64,000 nucleotides of DNA, from the NCBI RefSeq assembly GCF_018332695.1, contig NZ_BOQN01000050.1, forward strand, positions 151,540-215,539, in the 5' to 3' direction. Positions 8,406-16,393 of this stretch are shown here, one piece after another. How positions within the stretch are numbered: position 1 is the stretch's first letter; the number at the start of each line of letters is the position of its first letter. The stretch is from Paractinoplanes toevensis (lineage in GTDB: Bacteria > Actinomycetota > Actinomycetes > Mycobacteriales > Micromonosporaceae). A program made the translations under genes and the position numbers. The notes beneath the pieces are model-generated. The model ran no database searches and was not told the origin of the DNA. It saw only the letters and a program-made list of their open reading frames with translations.

Positions 8406-9620
8406 GTGTTCACCAAGGACGGCGGGCCGCAGCGTTCGGATTTCGCGGACGTACGCGCGACCAACCTGCAGGTCGTGCTGCGTCATCTGCGGGTGCACGC
8501 GCCCTGCTCGCGCGCCGAGATCGCCGCCGCCACCGGCCTGAACAAGGCGACCGTGTCGAGCCTGGTCACCGACCTGATCGAGCGCCGCCTGGTGCGCGAG
8601 GTCGGGATGACCGAGAACCGCATCGGCCGCCCGGCGATGATGCTCGTGCTGGACGGCTCGCCGTACGCCGCGATCGGCCTCGAGGTGAACTCCGACTACC
8701 TCACCGCGGTGGCCCTGGACCTCTCCGGCGAGCGCCTGCTGTCCTGGCGCCGCTCGTTCACCGGCGCCTCCACCGCCCCCGGCGCGGCGATCGCCTCGCT
8801 GGCCGCGCTGGCCAAGCGGGCGATCGCCAAGATGGCCCACGAGGAACGCCGGGTGCTCGGCCTGACCGTGGGCGTGCCCGGACTGGTCGACCCGGACGGC
8901 GTGGTCGAGCTGGCGCCGCACCTCGGCTGGCACCGGGTCGATCTGCGCAAGTCGCTGCTCAGCGCGCTGCAGGAACCGGCCTATCCGGTGCTGGTGGAGA
9001 ACGACGCCAACCTCGCGGTGCTGGCCGAGCAGCGGTTCGGCGGCGAGGGCGGTGCCGCCAACCTGGTCTACCTGTCCGGCGGGGCCGGCATCGGGGCCGG
9101 CATCATCTGCGACGGCCGGCTGCTGCGGGGCGGCCAGGGCTTCGCCGGCGAGTTCGGCCACCTGCCGATCGACGACGCCGGGCCACTGTGCGCCTGTGGC
9201 CGGCGCGGCTGCGTCGAGTCCCTCGCCGGGCTGGGCGCGGTCATCCGCCGGGCGTTGCCGGAGGCGGTCGTCTCGCCGGCCGAGTTCGGTCCGCACGTCG
9301 ACGAGATCCACCGGCTGGCCAAGGGCGGCGACGCCCACGTGCTGGGCGCGCTGGCCGCGACCGGCCGCTATCTCGGCCACGGCATCTCGATCCTGACGAA
9401 TCTGATCAACCCGGAGTTCGTGGCGCTGGGCGGCTACTTCACCGTGCTCGCGCCGTGGCTGATCCCGGACGCCGAGCGGGAGCTGTTCGCCCGTTCGGTG
9501 GCCGGCGCCGGCGGCGGCACCCGGATCATCGCCTCGGACCTCGACTCCAGCGCGGCGGCGGCCGGCGGCGCGACCCAGGTGCTGGACGCGATCGACGCGG
9601 GAGCGCTCCCAAATCTCTGA
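8406..9620 (+). CDS. ROK family transcriptional regulator
   Basis: A 404-residue regulator with an N-terminal winged helix (CSRAEIAAATGLNKATVSSL, about residues 38-57) and a ROK sugar-kinase-like domain. The ROK zinc motif is present as CACGRRGCVE, and the family signature GAGIGAGIICDGRLLRGGQGF-like segment precedes it. Start: GTG at 8406 lies six bases after AGGAG (8395-8399); the TTG at 8403 is too close to it. It is divergent from the sugar ABC operon, the usual position of its target. It probably represses that operon until a sugar or sugar phosphate binds. A CebR-like box sits in its last codons (9598-9611). Confidence 0.93.
   Translation: MFTKDGGPQRSDFADVRATNLQVVLRHLRVHAPCSRAEIAAATGLNKATVSSLVTDLIERRLVREVGMTENRIGRPAMMLVLDGSPYAAIGLEVNSDYLTAVALDLSGERLLSWRRSFTGASTAPGAAIASLAALAKRAIAKMAHEERRVLGLTVGVPGLVDPDGVVELAPHLGWHRVDLRKSLLSALQEPAYPVLVENDANLAVLAEQRFGGEGGAANLVYLSGGAGIGAGIICDGRLLRGGQGFAGEFGHLPIDDAGPLCACGRRGCVESLAGLGAVIRRALPEAVVSPAEFGPHVDEIHRLAKGGDAHVLGALAATGRYLGHGISILTNLINPEFVALGGYFTVLAPWLIPDAERELFARSVAGAGGGTRIIASDLDSSAAAAGGATQVLDAIDAGALPNL
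9598..9611. promoter_or_regulatory. CebR-like box (13 of 14 matches)
   Basis: CGGGAGCGCTCCCA differs only in its first base from TGGGAGCGCTCCCA, the known CebR operator of Streptomyces cellulose genes. It overlaps the last codons of the ROK gene and lies 30 bp upstream of the -35 of the GH3 promoter. The amino acids GALP are encoded here, so chance is possible; position and a second, perfect copy at 16379 argue for function. Confidence 0.6.
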
Positions 9621-9640
9621 CCTTTATAGATCATCTTCGC

Positions 9641-9670
9641 TTGACTGACCTGATCGCCCTGCGGTAGACA
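9641..9670 (+). promoter_or_regulatory. candidate sigma-70 promoter of the GH3 gene
   Basis: TTGACT (9641-9646) and TAGACA (9665-9670) are separated by 18 bp. They predict a start near 9677 and a leader of about 95 nt before the GH3 ATG at 9771. A 16-bp palindrome (9716) lies in that leader and a CebR-like box (9598) lies upstream. Confidence 0.6.
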
Positions 9671-9715
9671 TCTCGTCAATTCCCAGAAACACGTTCGACA
9701 TATGCGCAGCCCCAC

Positions 9716-9731
9716 GTCGAAGCGCTTCGAC
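9716..9731. promoter_or_regulatory. perfect 16-bp palindrome, LacI-type operator candidate
   Basis: GTCGAAGCGCTTCGAC is a perfect inverted repeat centred on CG, the symmetry typical of LacI/GalR family operators. It lies 40 bp upstream of the GH3 start, downstream of the predicted promoter, where a bound repressor would block elongation. The regulator is not in the window. Confidence 0.65.
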
Positions 9732-9770
9732 TGACCATCCGCTTCGGCCTCGCCTCACACGGATGTGATC

Positions 9771-12542
9771 ATGCTCTTCCGCCAGCCCGAAGCACCCCTC
9801 GCCGAACGCGTCGACGACCTGCTGGGCCGGCTCACGCTGCCCGAGAAGGTGGCGATGCTGCACCAGCACCAACCGGCCGTCGACCGGCTGGGCATCGCCG
9901 CGTTCCGCACCGGCACCGAGGCGCTGCACGGGCTCGCCTGGCTCGGCGACGCCACCGTCTTCCCGCAGGCCGTCGGCCTGGCCACCAGCTGGAACCTCGA
10001 GCTGATCGGCCGGGTCGGCACCGCCGTCGGCACCGAGGTGCGCGGGCTGCACCACAAGGACCCGACGCGCTGCGGCCTCAACGTCTGGGCGCCGGTGGTC
10101 AACCCGCTGCGCGACCCCCGGTGGGGGCGCAACGAGGAGGGGTACGCCGAGGATCCGCTGCTCACCGCGCTGGCCGGAGACGCGTACGCGCGGGGGCTGG
10201 CCGGTGACCACCCGCGCGTGCTGCGGACCGCGCCGACCCTCAAGCACTTCCTCGGCTACAGCAGCGAGACCGACCGGTGCACGATGTCGAGCAACCTGAG
10301 CCCCCGGGTGCTCCGCGAGTACGAACTGCCCGCCTTCCGGGGGCCGATCGAGCGCGGTTCGGCGGTGGCCGTGATGGCCAGCTACAACCTGGTCAACGGC
10401 CGGCCCGCGCACGTCACGCCGTACCTGAACGACGAGCTGCGCACCTGGACCGACGACGAGATCTTCGTGGTGTCCGACGCGTACGCGCCGAGCAACCTGG
10501 CCGACCCGCAGCAGCAGGCCTGGTTCCCGGACCACGCGGAGAGCCACGCCGCCGCGCTGCGCGCCGGCATCGACAGCTTCACCGACGCCGACGACCGCTC
10601 CGAGGTGACCATCGAGCGCATCGACGAAGCGATGCGCCGGGGCCTGGTCACCGAGGCGGACATCGACCGGGCCGTCCGAAGGGCTTTGACCGTACGGGTA
10701 CGGCTCGGCGAGTTCGACCCGGACGAGGCCAACCCGTACGCGAACGTGTCCGCCGAAGTGATCAACTGCGCCGAGCACCAGGAACTGGCCCGGGAGGCCG
10801 CCCGGGAGTCGATCACGCTGCTCAAGTCGGAGTGCTGCCTGCTGCCCCTCGACCCGGCCCGGCACCGCACGGTGGCCGTGGTCGGCCCGCACGCGGCGCG
10901 CAACTACACCGACTGGTACTCCGGCTCACTCCCCTACTCCTGCACCCTGCGCGACGGCCTCGCCGAGATCTTCGGCGCCGACCGAATCCTGCACGTCGAA
11001 GGGGTCGACCGGATCGCGCTGCGGCTCGGCGACCGCTATCTGGCGGCCGACGCCGACGGCGTACGCCTGGTCGGTGAGGTTGCCGGTTTTGATGTTTTCG
11101 ACTGGGGCGGCGGCGTCGTCACCCTCCGGTCCACGGTGAACGGGAAGTTCCTGCGGGCCGGCGCCGCCGGCCTGGTGGCCGACTCGGACGGCCCGTCCGA
11201 GTGGGTGGTGCGGGAGATGTTCCGCCTCGACCGCCGGGCCGACGGCACGGTGGCGCTGCGCACCCACTCCTCCCCCGGCAACACCGAGCCCGGCTCGCTG
11301 ACCGCCCAGCTCGACCTCGGCCCCCGGGCCGCCCGGCTTCGCCTGGAAACCCTGGTGGACGGGGTCGCGGACGCCGCCGACCTGGCCGCCACCGCCGACG
11401 CGGTGATCGTGGTGGCCGGGAATCACCCGCTGGTCAACGGCCGGGAGACCGAGGACCGTGCCGACCTCAAGCTGCCCCCGGCGCAGGACCGGCTGCTGCG
11501 CGAGGTGTACGCGGCCAACCGCAACACCGCGTTGGTGCTGGTCTCCAGCTATCCGTACGCGGTGGAGTGGGCCGACGTGCACCTGCCCGCGGTGCTCTGG
11601 ATGTCGCACGGCGGCCAGGAACTCGGGCACGCGCTCACCGACGTGCTCACCGGCCGGGCCGACCCGGGCGGGCGGCTCACCCAGACCTGGTACCGCAGCG
11701 CCTGCGAACTGCCGGACCTGCTCGACTACGACATCATCACCAACGACGCGACCTATCAGTACTACCGCGGCACCCCGCTCTACCCGTTCGGGCACGGCCT
11801 GTCCTACGCGACGTTCGACTACTCGAACCTCGACGTCTCGCACTCGTCGGCCGCGCCGGGCGACACCGTCACCGTCACCGTCTGGGTGACCAATACCGGG
11901 AGCCGGCCGGGCAGCGAGGTCGTGCAGCTCTACACCCACCAGCAGCTGTCCCGGGTGAAGCAGCCGCTGCGGCAGCTGCGCGGCTTCGAGAAGATCACCC
12001 TGGAACCCGGCCAATCGTCCCTCGTCTCCTTCTCGTTGCCCGTCGACGAACTCCGGTTCTGGGACGTCACGTCGAACCGGTTCGTGGTCGAGACGGCCCG
12101 GCACAAGGTCATGGTGGGGCGGTCGGCCAGCGACATCCGGCTCACCGCGACGCTGTCGGTGCGCGGCAGCCGGATCGGGTCGCGGCCCGCGCTGGAACGC
12201 CCGATCGCCGCGGTCGACCACGACGAGTACAGCGGGATCACCCTGGTCGCCACCGGCGATCCGGTGCGCGGTGAGGCGGTGCGGGCGGCCGAGGACGGCG
12301 CCTGGTGCTGCATGGCCGGGCTCGACCTGACCGGTGCCCGCGAGGTGGCGGTCGGCGGCGACGGCCCGCCGGTGGTGCTGCGCCTGGACGACCCGTACGC
12401 CGGCCCCGCGCTGGCCACCGTACCGCCCGGCGAAGCCGGGGTGCGCACGGCCACGGCGGACGGCGTGCACGACCTCTACCTGATCCTGGACGCCGGCACC
12501 CGGATCACCGAGATCAGGTTCAGCGGCACACTCGCCGGATGA
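9771..12542 (+). CDS. GH3 beta-glycosidase (beta-glucosidase or beta-xylosidase type)
   Basis: A 923-residue glycoside hydrolase family 3 enzyme with no signal peptide, so it acts in the cytoplasm. Domains in order: TIM-like barrel (about 10-310) with nucleophile D236 in VVSDAYAPSNL; alpha/beta sandwich interrupted by a beta-rich insert at about 408-527; fibronectin-III-like domain (PGDTVTVTVWVTNTGSRPG onward, about 700-790); and a C-terminal beta domain (about 820-923) resembling CBM6-like modules. The ATG at 9771 was chosen over the in-frame GTG at 9765; no good ribosome site precedes either. It stands alone behind its own promoter, next to the sugar importer, and probably cleaves imported oligosaccharides from the non-reducing end. 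Confidence 0.92.
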   Translation: MLFRQPEAPLAERVDDLLGRLTLPEKVAMLHQHQPAVDRLGIAAFRTGTEALHGLAWLGDATVFPQAVGLATSWNLELIGRVGTAVGTEVRGLHHKDPTRCGLNVWAPVVNPLRDPRWGRNEEGYAEDPLLTALAGDAYARGLAGDHPRVLRTAPTLKHFLGYSSETDRCTMSSNLSPRVLREYELPAFRGPIERGSAVAVMASYNLVNGRPAHVTPYLNDELRTWTDDEIFVVSDAYAPSNLADPQQQAWFPDHAESHAAALRAGIDSFTDADDRSEVTIERIDEAMRRGLVTEADIDRAVRRALTVRVRLGEFDPDEANPYANVSAEVINCAEHQELAREAARESITLLKSECCLLPLDPARHRTVAVVGPHAARNYTDWYSGSLPYSCTLRDGLAEIFGADRILHVEGVDRIALRLGDRYLAADADGVRLVGEVAGFDVFDWGGGVVTLRSTVNGKFLRAGAAGLVADSDGPSEWVVREMFRLDRRADGTVALRTHSSPGNTEPGSLTAQLDLGPRAARLRLETLVDGVADAADLAATADAVIVVAGNHPLVNGRETEDRADLKLPPAQDRLLREVYAANRNTALVLVSSYPYAVEWADVHLPAVLWMSHGGQELGHALTDVLTGRADPGGRLTQTWYRSACELPDLLDYDIITNDATYQYYRGTPLYPFGHGLSYATFDYSNLDVSHSSAAPGDTVTVTVWVTNTGSRPGSEVVQLYTHQQLSRVKQPLRQLRGFEKITLEPGQSSLVSFSLPVDELRFWDVTSNRFVVETARHKVMVGRSASDIRLTATLSVRGSRIGSRPALERPIAAVDHDEYSGITLVATGDPVRGEAVRAAEDGAWCCMAGLDLTGAREVAVGGDGPPVVLRLDDPYAGPALATVPPGEAGVRTATADGVHDLYLILDAGTRITEIRFSGTLAG

Positions 12543-12726
12543 GGTCCTCCCAGCCGCGCGCCAGCCGGCCGGCGACCTCGCTCTCCTCCCCCTCGTCCGC
12601 TCGAGGCGCACGGCACGGCGACCTGCCGGGCCGCGTCCACCTGGTGCTGATCCGCCAGGTCATCGGCTTCTGAGCGGCGCCGCTTACCATTGTCGGGCGG
12701 GTGCGAGGCAACGGGGAGCGGCGGGG

Positions 12727-13410
12727 TTGGATCTGACGACAGCGAGGCAGCTCGCCGCCGGCCTGATGGCCCGGCACCGGCTGACCGGGTGGCACCTGGT
12801 GTTCGACAACGCCAAGACCCGGGCCGGGGTGTGCCGCTACGACCGCAAGGAGATCGGGCTGTCCCGCCCGCTCATCGCCCTCTACGAGCCCGACCAGGTC
12901 ACCGACATCGTGCTGCACGAGATCGCGCACGCCCTGGCCGGGCCGCGGCACGGCCACGACCGGGTCTGGCGGGCCACCGCGCGGCGGATCGGCTGCTCCG
13001 GCGAGCGATGCATGCCGGCCGACGCACCCAGCGTCGACGGGCCGTGGGTGGGTGTCTGCCCGGCCGGGCACCGCACCACCGCCCACCGCCGGCCGATCCG
13101 GGTCAAATCGTGCCGCAGCTGCTCCCGCGGCTTCGACCCGGCCGCGATCTACACCTGGTCACACCTCGGCCGGCCGGCGCCGATGGACCCCCGCTACGAC
13201 GCCGAGCTGGCCCGCATCCGGGCCGGCCACCTGACCCCGGCGCCCGCACCCGTGCCGGTCCAGGTCGGCGAGCGGATCCGGCTGACCGGCACCGGCAAGT
13301 ACGCCGGGCTGGCCGGCACCGTGGTGAAACGGGGACGCACCCGCTACCAGGTGCAGACCCGGGCGGGCCTGCTGAGCGTGGCCTTCACCGCCGCACAGCC
13401 GGTTCCCTAG
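12727..13410 (+). CDS. SprT-like zinc metalloprotein with zinc ribbon
   Basis: A 227-residue SprT-family protein. The zincin motif HEIAH (H64, E65, H68) is followed by H75 or H77 in PRHGHDRVW as third zinc ligand, as in SprT/Spartan proteases. A small zinc-ribbon-like region follows with C111, C129 and C132. The last 55 residues (VGERIRLTGTGKYAGLAGTV) look like a KOW-type beta domain, which binds nucleic acid or proteins. Eukaryotic relatives cut DNA-protein crosslinks; bacterial function is not settled. The start is TTG at 12727, with GGGGAG nine bases upstream. It stands alone between the GH3 and NmrA-like genes. Confidence 0.88.
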   Translation: MDLTTARQLAAGLMARHRLTGWHLVFDNAKTRAGVCRYDRKEIGLSRPLIALYEPDQVTDIVLHEIAHALAGPRHGHDRVWRATARRIGCSGERCMPADAPSVDGPWVGVCPAGHRTTAHRRPIRVKSCRSCSRGFDPAAIYTWSHLGRPAPMDPRYDAELARIRAGHLTPAPAPVPVQVGERIRLTGTGKYAGLAGTVVKRGRTRYQVQTRAGLLSVAFTAAQPVP

Positions 13411-13445
13411 ACCTTGTTGCCGTCCGGGTCGGCCTCGACGCTTCC

Positions 13446-14279
13446 TCAACGGAAGTCGGCGGCGTGGTCGCGCGCCCACTCGGCGAATGTCCGGGCGGGC
13501 CGCCCCAGCATCTCCGGCACGACGTCCGTGGCCACCTCCGCCGGCAGCTGATGCACGCTGCCGCCGGCCCGGAGCAAGAGGTCGACCAGCGGCGGTGGGA
13601 GCTGGGTCAGCAGGTCGGCGCGGTAGGTGTCGACGTCCACCTCCTGCAACCGGACGGGCTCACCGAGCGCCTCGGCTATCGCGGTGACCTGGTCACGAAT
13701 GGTCACCGGGCCTGGTCCCAGCACCGGATGGGCGGCGTCCCTCGCGTCGTCCAGCAACGCTCGGGCTGCCACCGCGGCGATGTCGCGTTCGTGGACCGGC
13801 GCGGTCGTCGCGTCCGGGAAAGCGGTGCGCAGCACGCGGTCCGTCCGGATCGACTGCCAGCGCAACGAGTTCGTGGCGAAGTAGCCCGGCCGCACGAAGG
13901 TCCGGGCGAAACCGGCGTCGGTCAGCGCCCGTTCCGCAGCGATGTGCCGCAGCGCGATCGGATTGGAGGCGGCGTCCGGAGCCATCACCGTGTAGGACGA
14001 CAGCAGGACCACATGCTCAACGCCGGCACTGCGGGCCGCCGCCGCGAACTCCGCCGCCGTCTCCGGGTGGGCATAGAGAAAGATCTTGCGTACGCCGGTC
14101 AGAGCATCCCGCCACGTCGTCCGATCGGTCAGATCCGCCCGCACCACGTCGACGTCCTGCGGGAAGTCGCCTGGACGCGGGGCGCGGCTGGACGCGCGGA
14201 CCCGCACCCCGGCGGCCACCAGTTCGCCCAGTACCGCAGCTCCCACATGCCCCCGGGCGCCGGTCACCAAAATGGTCAC
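13446..14279 (-). CDS. NmrA-like NAD(P)-binding reductase
   Basis: A 277-residue atypical short-chain dehydrogenase. The Rossmann glycine motif is VTGARGHVG at residues 4-12, followed by a basic ASSRAPRPGD that suggests NADPH. It lacks the SDR YxxxK pair, as expected for NmrA/QOR2-like proteins, and has the typical VVLLSSYTVMAP strand and EMLGRPARTFAEWARDH C terminus. Start is GTG at 14279, which puts the glycine motif at the N terminus. It is divergent from a TetR gene at 14402, and the 122-bp gap contains an inverted repeat, so that regulator probably represses it. Likely a quinone, nitro or azo redox protein, or a redox sensor. Confidence 0.92.
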   Translation of the reverse strand: MTILVTGARGHVGAAVLGELVAAGVRVRASSRAPRPGDFPQDVDVVRADLTDRTTWRDALTGVRKIFLYAHPETAAEFAAAARSAGVEHVVLLSSYTVMAPDAASNPIALRHIAAERALTDAGFARTFVRPGYFATNSLRWQSIRTDRVLRTAFPDATTAPVHERDIAAVAARALLDDARDAAHPVLGPGPVTIRDQVTAIAEALGEPVRLQEVDVDTYRADLLTQLPPPLVDLLLRAGGSVHQLPAEVATDVVPEMLGRPARTFAEWARDHAADFR

Positions 14280-14313
14280 GTCTGGTCTCTTTCCGTCGGA
14301 GGTACTCCTGCGG

Positions 14314-14342
14314 TTACAGAGTACATAATCTGAAACCTGTAA
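14314..14342. promoter_or_regulatory. TetR operator candidate
   Basis: TTACAG (14314-14319) and its complement CTGTAA (14337-14342) form a perfect 6-bp inverted repeat separated by 17 bp. The intervening DNA is AT-rich (GTACATAATCTGAAAC). The element sits between the divergent NmrA-like gene and the TetR gene, the expected place for a shared operator. Confidence 0.6.
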
Positions 14343-14401
14343 TACGGTCGGGAGAACCGGTACGCTCAGACGATGCTCGCCTCGCCGAACCGCACCCCCT
14401 G

Positions 14402-14986
14402 ATGCGGGCAAGCGGTCCGCTGGATGCCGAGTCGATCCTGTCGGCCACCGAGGATGTCCTGCGTCGTTACGGGCCGGCCAAGGCAACGGTGGTCGATGTG
14501 GGCAAGGAGCTCGGCGTCAGCCATGCCGCCGTCTACAAACACTTCCCCTCCAAGGCCGCGCTACGCGAAGCGGTTTCCCGGCGCTGGCTGAACCGCGATC
14601 GTGATGCCTTGGCGGCCATCGCGAACGACACGCGGATCCCGCCGCCGCAGCGGCTGCGCTCCTGGCTAGCGGCCCTGCTGGCCGCGAAGCGGGCGAAGGC
14701 CCACGACGATCCGGAACTCTTCGCCGCCTACAAAATCCTGGTCACCGAGAACAGCGTCGCGGCGATCGACCACGTGGCCGACCTCCTGGGTCAGCTGAAA
14801 GTGATCCTCACCGACGGCATGGCCGACGGCTCGTTCCGGCGGGCCGACCTGACCGAGACCGCCCGAGCCGTCTTCACCGCCACCACCCGCTTCCACCACC
14901 CCGGCCTGGCCGGCGCCTGGACGGAGCCGGGCATCGAGCACGAGCTCGACGTCATCTGCACCCTCCTGCTCGACGGCCTGAGATGA
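14402..14986 (+). CDS. TetR family transcriptional regulator
   Basis: A 194-residue repressor. The DNA-binding domain is clear: KATVVDVGKELGVSHAAVYK then HFPSKAALREAV. The rest is helical and ends TRFHHPGLAGAWTEPGIEHE, the C-terminal pattern of TetR proteins paired with NmrA or SDR reductases. Start ATG at 14402; an upstream ATG is in a frame that stops at once. It is divergent from the reductase at 13446-14279, which it most likely controls. Confidence 0.93.
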   Translation: MRASGPLDAESILSATEDVLRRYGPAKATVVDVGKELGVSHAAVYKHFPSKAALREAVSRRWLNRDRDALAAIANDTRIPPPQRLRSWLAALLAAKRAKAHDDPELFAAYKILVTENSVAAIDHVADLLGQLKVILTDGMADGSFRRADLTETARAVFTATTRFHHPGLAGAWTEPGIEHELDVICTLLLDGLR

Positions 14987-15056
14987 GCTCCGGGCGGCCG
15001 ACGCTGGCCGAGGGCATCGGCAGGGCCATAAGCACCGAGGTAGCGGGCACGCCACG

Positions 15057-15590
15057 CTAGCGGGCGGCCGCGGCGTAGCGACGGCGCAGGTCTGCCATCT
15101 CCGACTGGGTCAGGCCTTCCTTGAGGGCCATCTCCGCGTACCGCTCCGGGAACATCTGCCGCAACCGGTCGACGAACCGGACGTCCTCGGTGGCCTCCAC
15201 TACGCGGATGCCGGGCGGATCGGTGGACAGGTCCAGGATCACCGGACCGGCCAGCTTGACGGCCACGTCCCACGGGCTGCCGGGCTCGGCGACGCCGCAG
15301 AGGTGGAAGCCGTAGACCGTGCGCACCTCGGCCACGGTGGTCGCCTGGGCCGGCTCGTACCCGTAAACGCGAACCCCGCAGATCACCGCGGCCGAAGCGG
15401 CCGGCTGATGCCCGGAGTGGTTGTGTTGTCCCGGGTCCGACTGTTCGAGCGTGCTGCGCATCCGGGCCTCGATCCGGGCCGGCACGCCCGCGGCCTCGGC
15501 TCGGCCGTCGTCGGAGTGGATCAGCGCGGCCGCGCCGGCCGACACCGCCAGGATCACCGCCGCCCACAGGTAGCGGCTACGGTCCCTCAT
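15057..15590 (-). CDS. secreted or membrane-anchored protein of unknown function
   Basis: A 177-residue protein with one N-terminal hydrophobic helix (YLWAAVILAVSAGAAALI, residues 7-24) after a basic MRDRSR start; it is probably anchored, since no clear cleavage site is seen. The body has two cysteines (VICGVRVYGY and FHLCGVAEPG) and an acidic ATEDVRFVDRLRQMFPERYA segment. A methionine-rich C terminus ends in RRRYAAAAR. I recognise no family. It lies downstream of the LPMO gene but is separated from it by a strong hairpin, so it is probably transcribed separately. Confidence 0.7.
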   Translation of the reverse strand: MRDRSRYLWAAVILAVSAGAAALIHSDDGRAEAAGVPARIEARMRSTLEQSDPGQHNHSGHQPAASAAVICGVRVYGYEPAQATTVAEVRTVYGFHLCGVAEPGSPWDVAVKLAGPVILDLSTDPPGIRVVEATEDVRFVDRLRQMFPERYAEMALKEGLTQSEMADLRRRYAAAAR

Positions 15591-15618
15591 GATCGCTTCT
15601 CACCTCGCTGTCGAGGCC

Positions 15619-15646
15619 CCGGCCCGGGACGTCGGTCCCGGGCCGG
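15619..15646 (-). terminator. strong hairpin after the LPMO gene
   Basis: CCGGCCCGGGAC (15619-15630) pairs perfectly with GTCCCGGGCCGG (15635-15646) around a GTCG loop, a 12-bp stem. It lies 21 bp past the LPMO stop. There is no T-run, as is common for actinomycete terminators. Confidence 0.75.
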
Positions 15647-15667
15647 AGCGGTGGCCGATCGGGCCGG

Positions 15668-16348
15668 TCAGGCGAAGGTCACGTCGCTGCACCACATGTA
15701 GGTCTGGTCCTGGTGTGAGGCCTGCCAGATGACAAAGACGATGTGGTTCCCGGTGTAGCCGGAGGTCGAGACGTTGAACGAGATGTTCTGTGCCGGCGCG
15801 TACTTGCCGGTCTGCGTGATGAAATCGAGGTTGCCCCAGCCCAGTTTCTGGGTGGCCGGGTCATACCCCTGCTTGCTCACGTAGACGCGGAAGTAGTCGG
15901 CGCCGTGACTCGCCTGGTCGTACAGCTGGACGGCGAAGTTGCCGCCGATCGTGCTGGTCTTCCAGGCGCCGGGCTGGTTCAGGCTGTCGTTGCGGGTGAG
16001 CCCGTTGCTGCAGAGCTGCCCGTCGGGGGTCTTGGCCTGGAACTGACCGGCGAGGCCGTCCCGTAGGGCACTCATCCAGTTCCACATGGTGTCGGGGTTG
16101 GCCTGGAACGCCTGCCAGCACATGGGGTCCTCTTGCTGCATGGCCGGGTTGGTGTGCTGGGTGCCCCAGGCCTGCCAGCAGTGGTAGGCGCGGGTTGCCG
16201 GGCTGACGATGGTGCCGTGTGCCTGGGCCGGGCCGGCTCCGGGCAGCAGGCTGACCGCCATAGCGAGCAGCGTGGCGAGCACTAGGACCGGGCGTCGGCC
16301 GGCTGCGCGGTGCGGCCGGGCGGCTCGATGGGACTCGTGGGGATGCAC
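15668..16348 (-). CDS. secreted AA10 lytic polysaccharide monooxygenase
   Basis: A 226-residue copper enzyme that oxidatively cleaves cellulose or chitin outside the cell. The signal peptide (basic start, VLVLATLLAMAVSLLPGAGP) is cut after AQA, so the mature protein begins at H44, the histidine-brace residue (HGTIVSP). The second brace histidine is in DQASHGADYFRVYV. The fold markers PDGQLCSNG and TYMWCSDVTFA match cellulose-active AA10 enzymes. Start is GTG at 16348 with GGAGGG six bases upstream; an in-frame ATG at 16393 would lie inside the CebR box. There is no carbohydrate-binding module. Regulation by cello-oligosaccharides through CebR is inferred from that box. Confidence 0.93.
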   Translation of the reverse strand: MHPHESHRAARPHRAAGRRPVLVLATLLAMAVSLLPGAGPAQAHGTIVSPATRAYHCWQAWGTQHTNPAMQQEDPMCWQAFQANPDTMWNWMSALRDGLAGQFQAKTPDGQLCSNGLTRNDSLNQPGAWKTSTIGGNFAVQLYDQASHGADYFRVYVSKQGYDPATQKLGWGNLDFITQTGKYAPAQNISFNVSTSGYTGNHIVFVIWQASHQDQTYMWCSDVTFA

Positions 16349-16378
16349 GGTTCGCCCTCCATTCTTCGCATCGGGGGA

Positions 16379-16392
16379 TGGGAGCGCTCCCA
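16379..16392. promoter_or_regulatory. perfect CebR box
   Basis: TGGGAGCGCTCCCA is an exact match to the CebR operator known from Streptomyces cellulose-utilisation genes. It lies 31 bp upstream of the LPMO GTG start, between the likely promoter and the ribosome site. CebR (LacI family) releases this site on cellobiose binding. No LacI gene is in this window, so the regulator must be elsewhere. Confidence 0.88.
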
Positions 16393-16393
16393 T

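Noticed and set aside
12539..12673. 44-codon ORF overlapping the GH3 stop by ATGA
   Set aside because: Serine/arginine-rich low-complexity product without domain features; the overlap alone is weak evidence.
16349..16393. ATG 16393 as LPMO start
   Set aside because: It lies within the CebR operator and has no ribosome site, whereas GTG 16348 has GGAGGG six bases upstream and gives a normal signal peptide.
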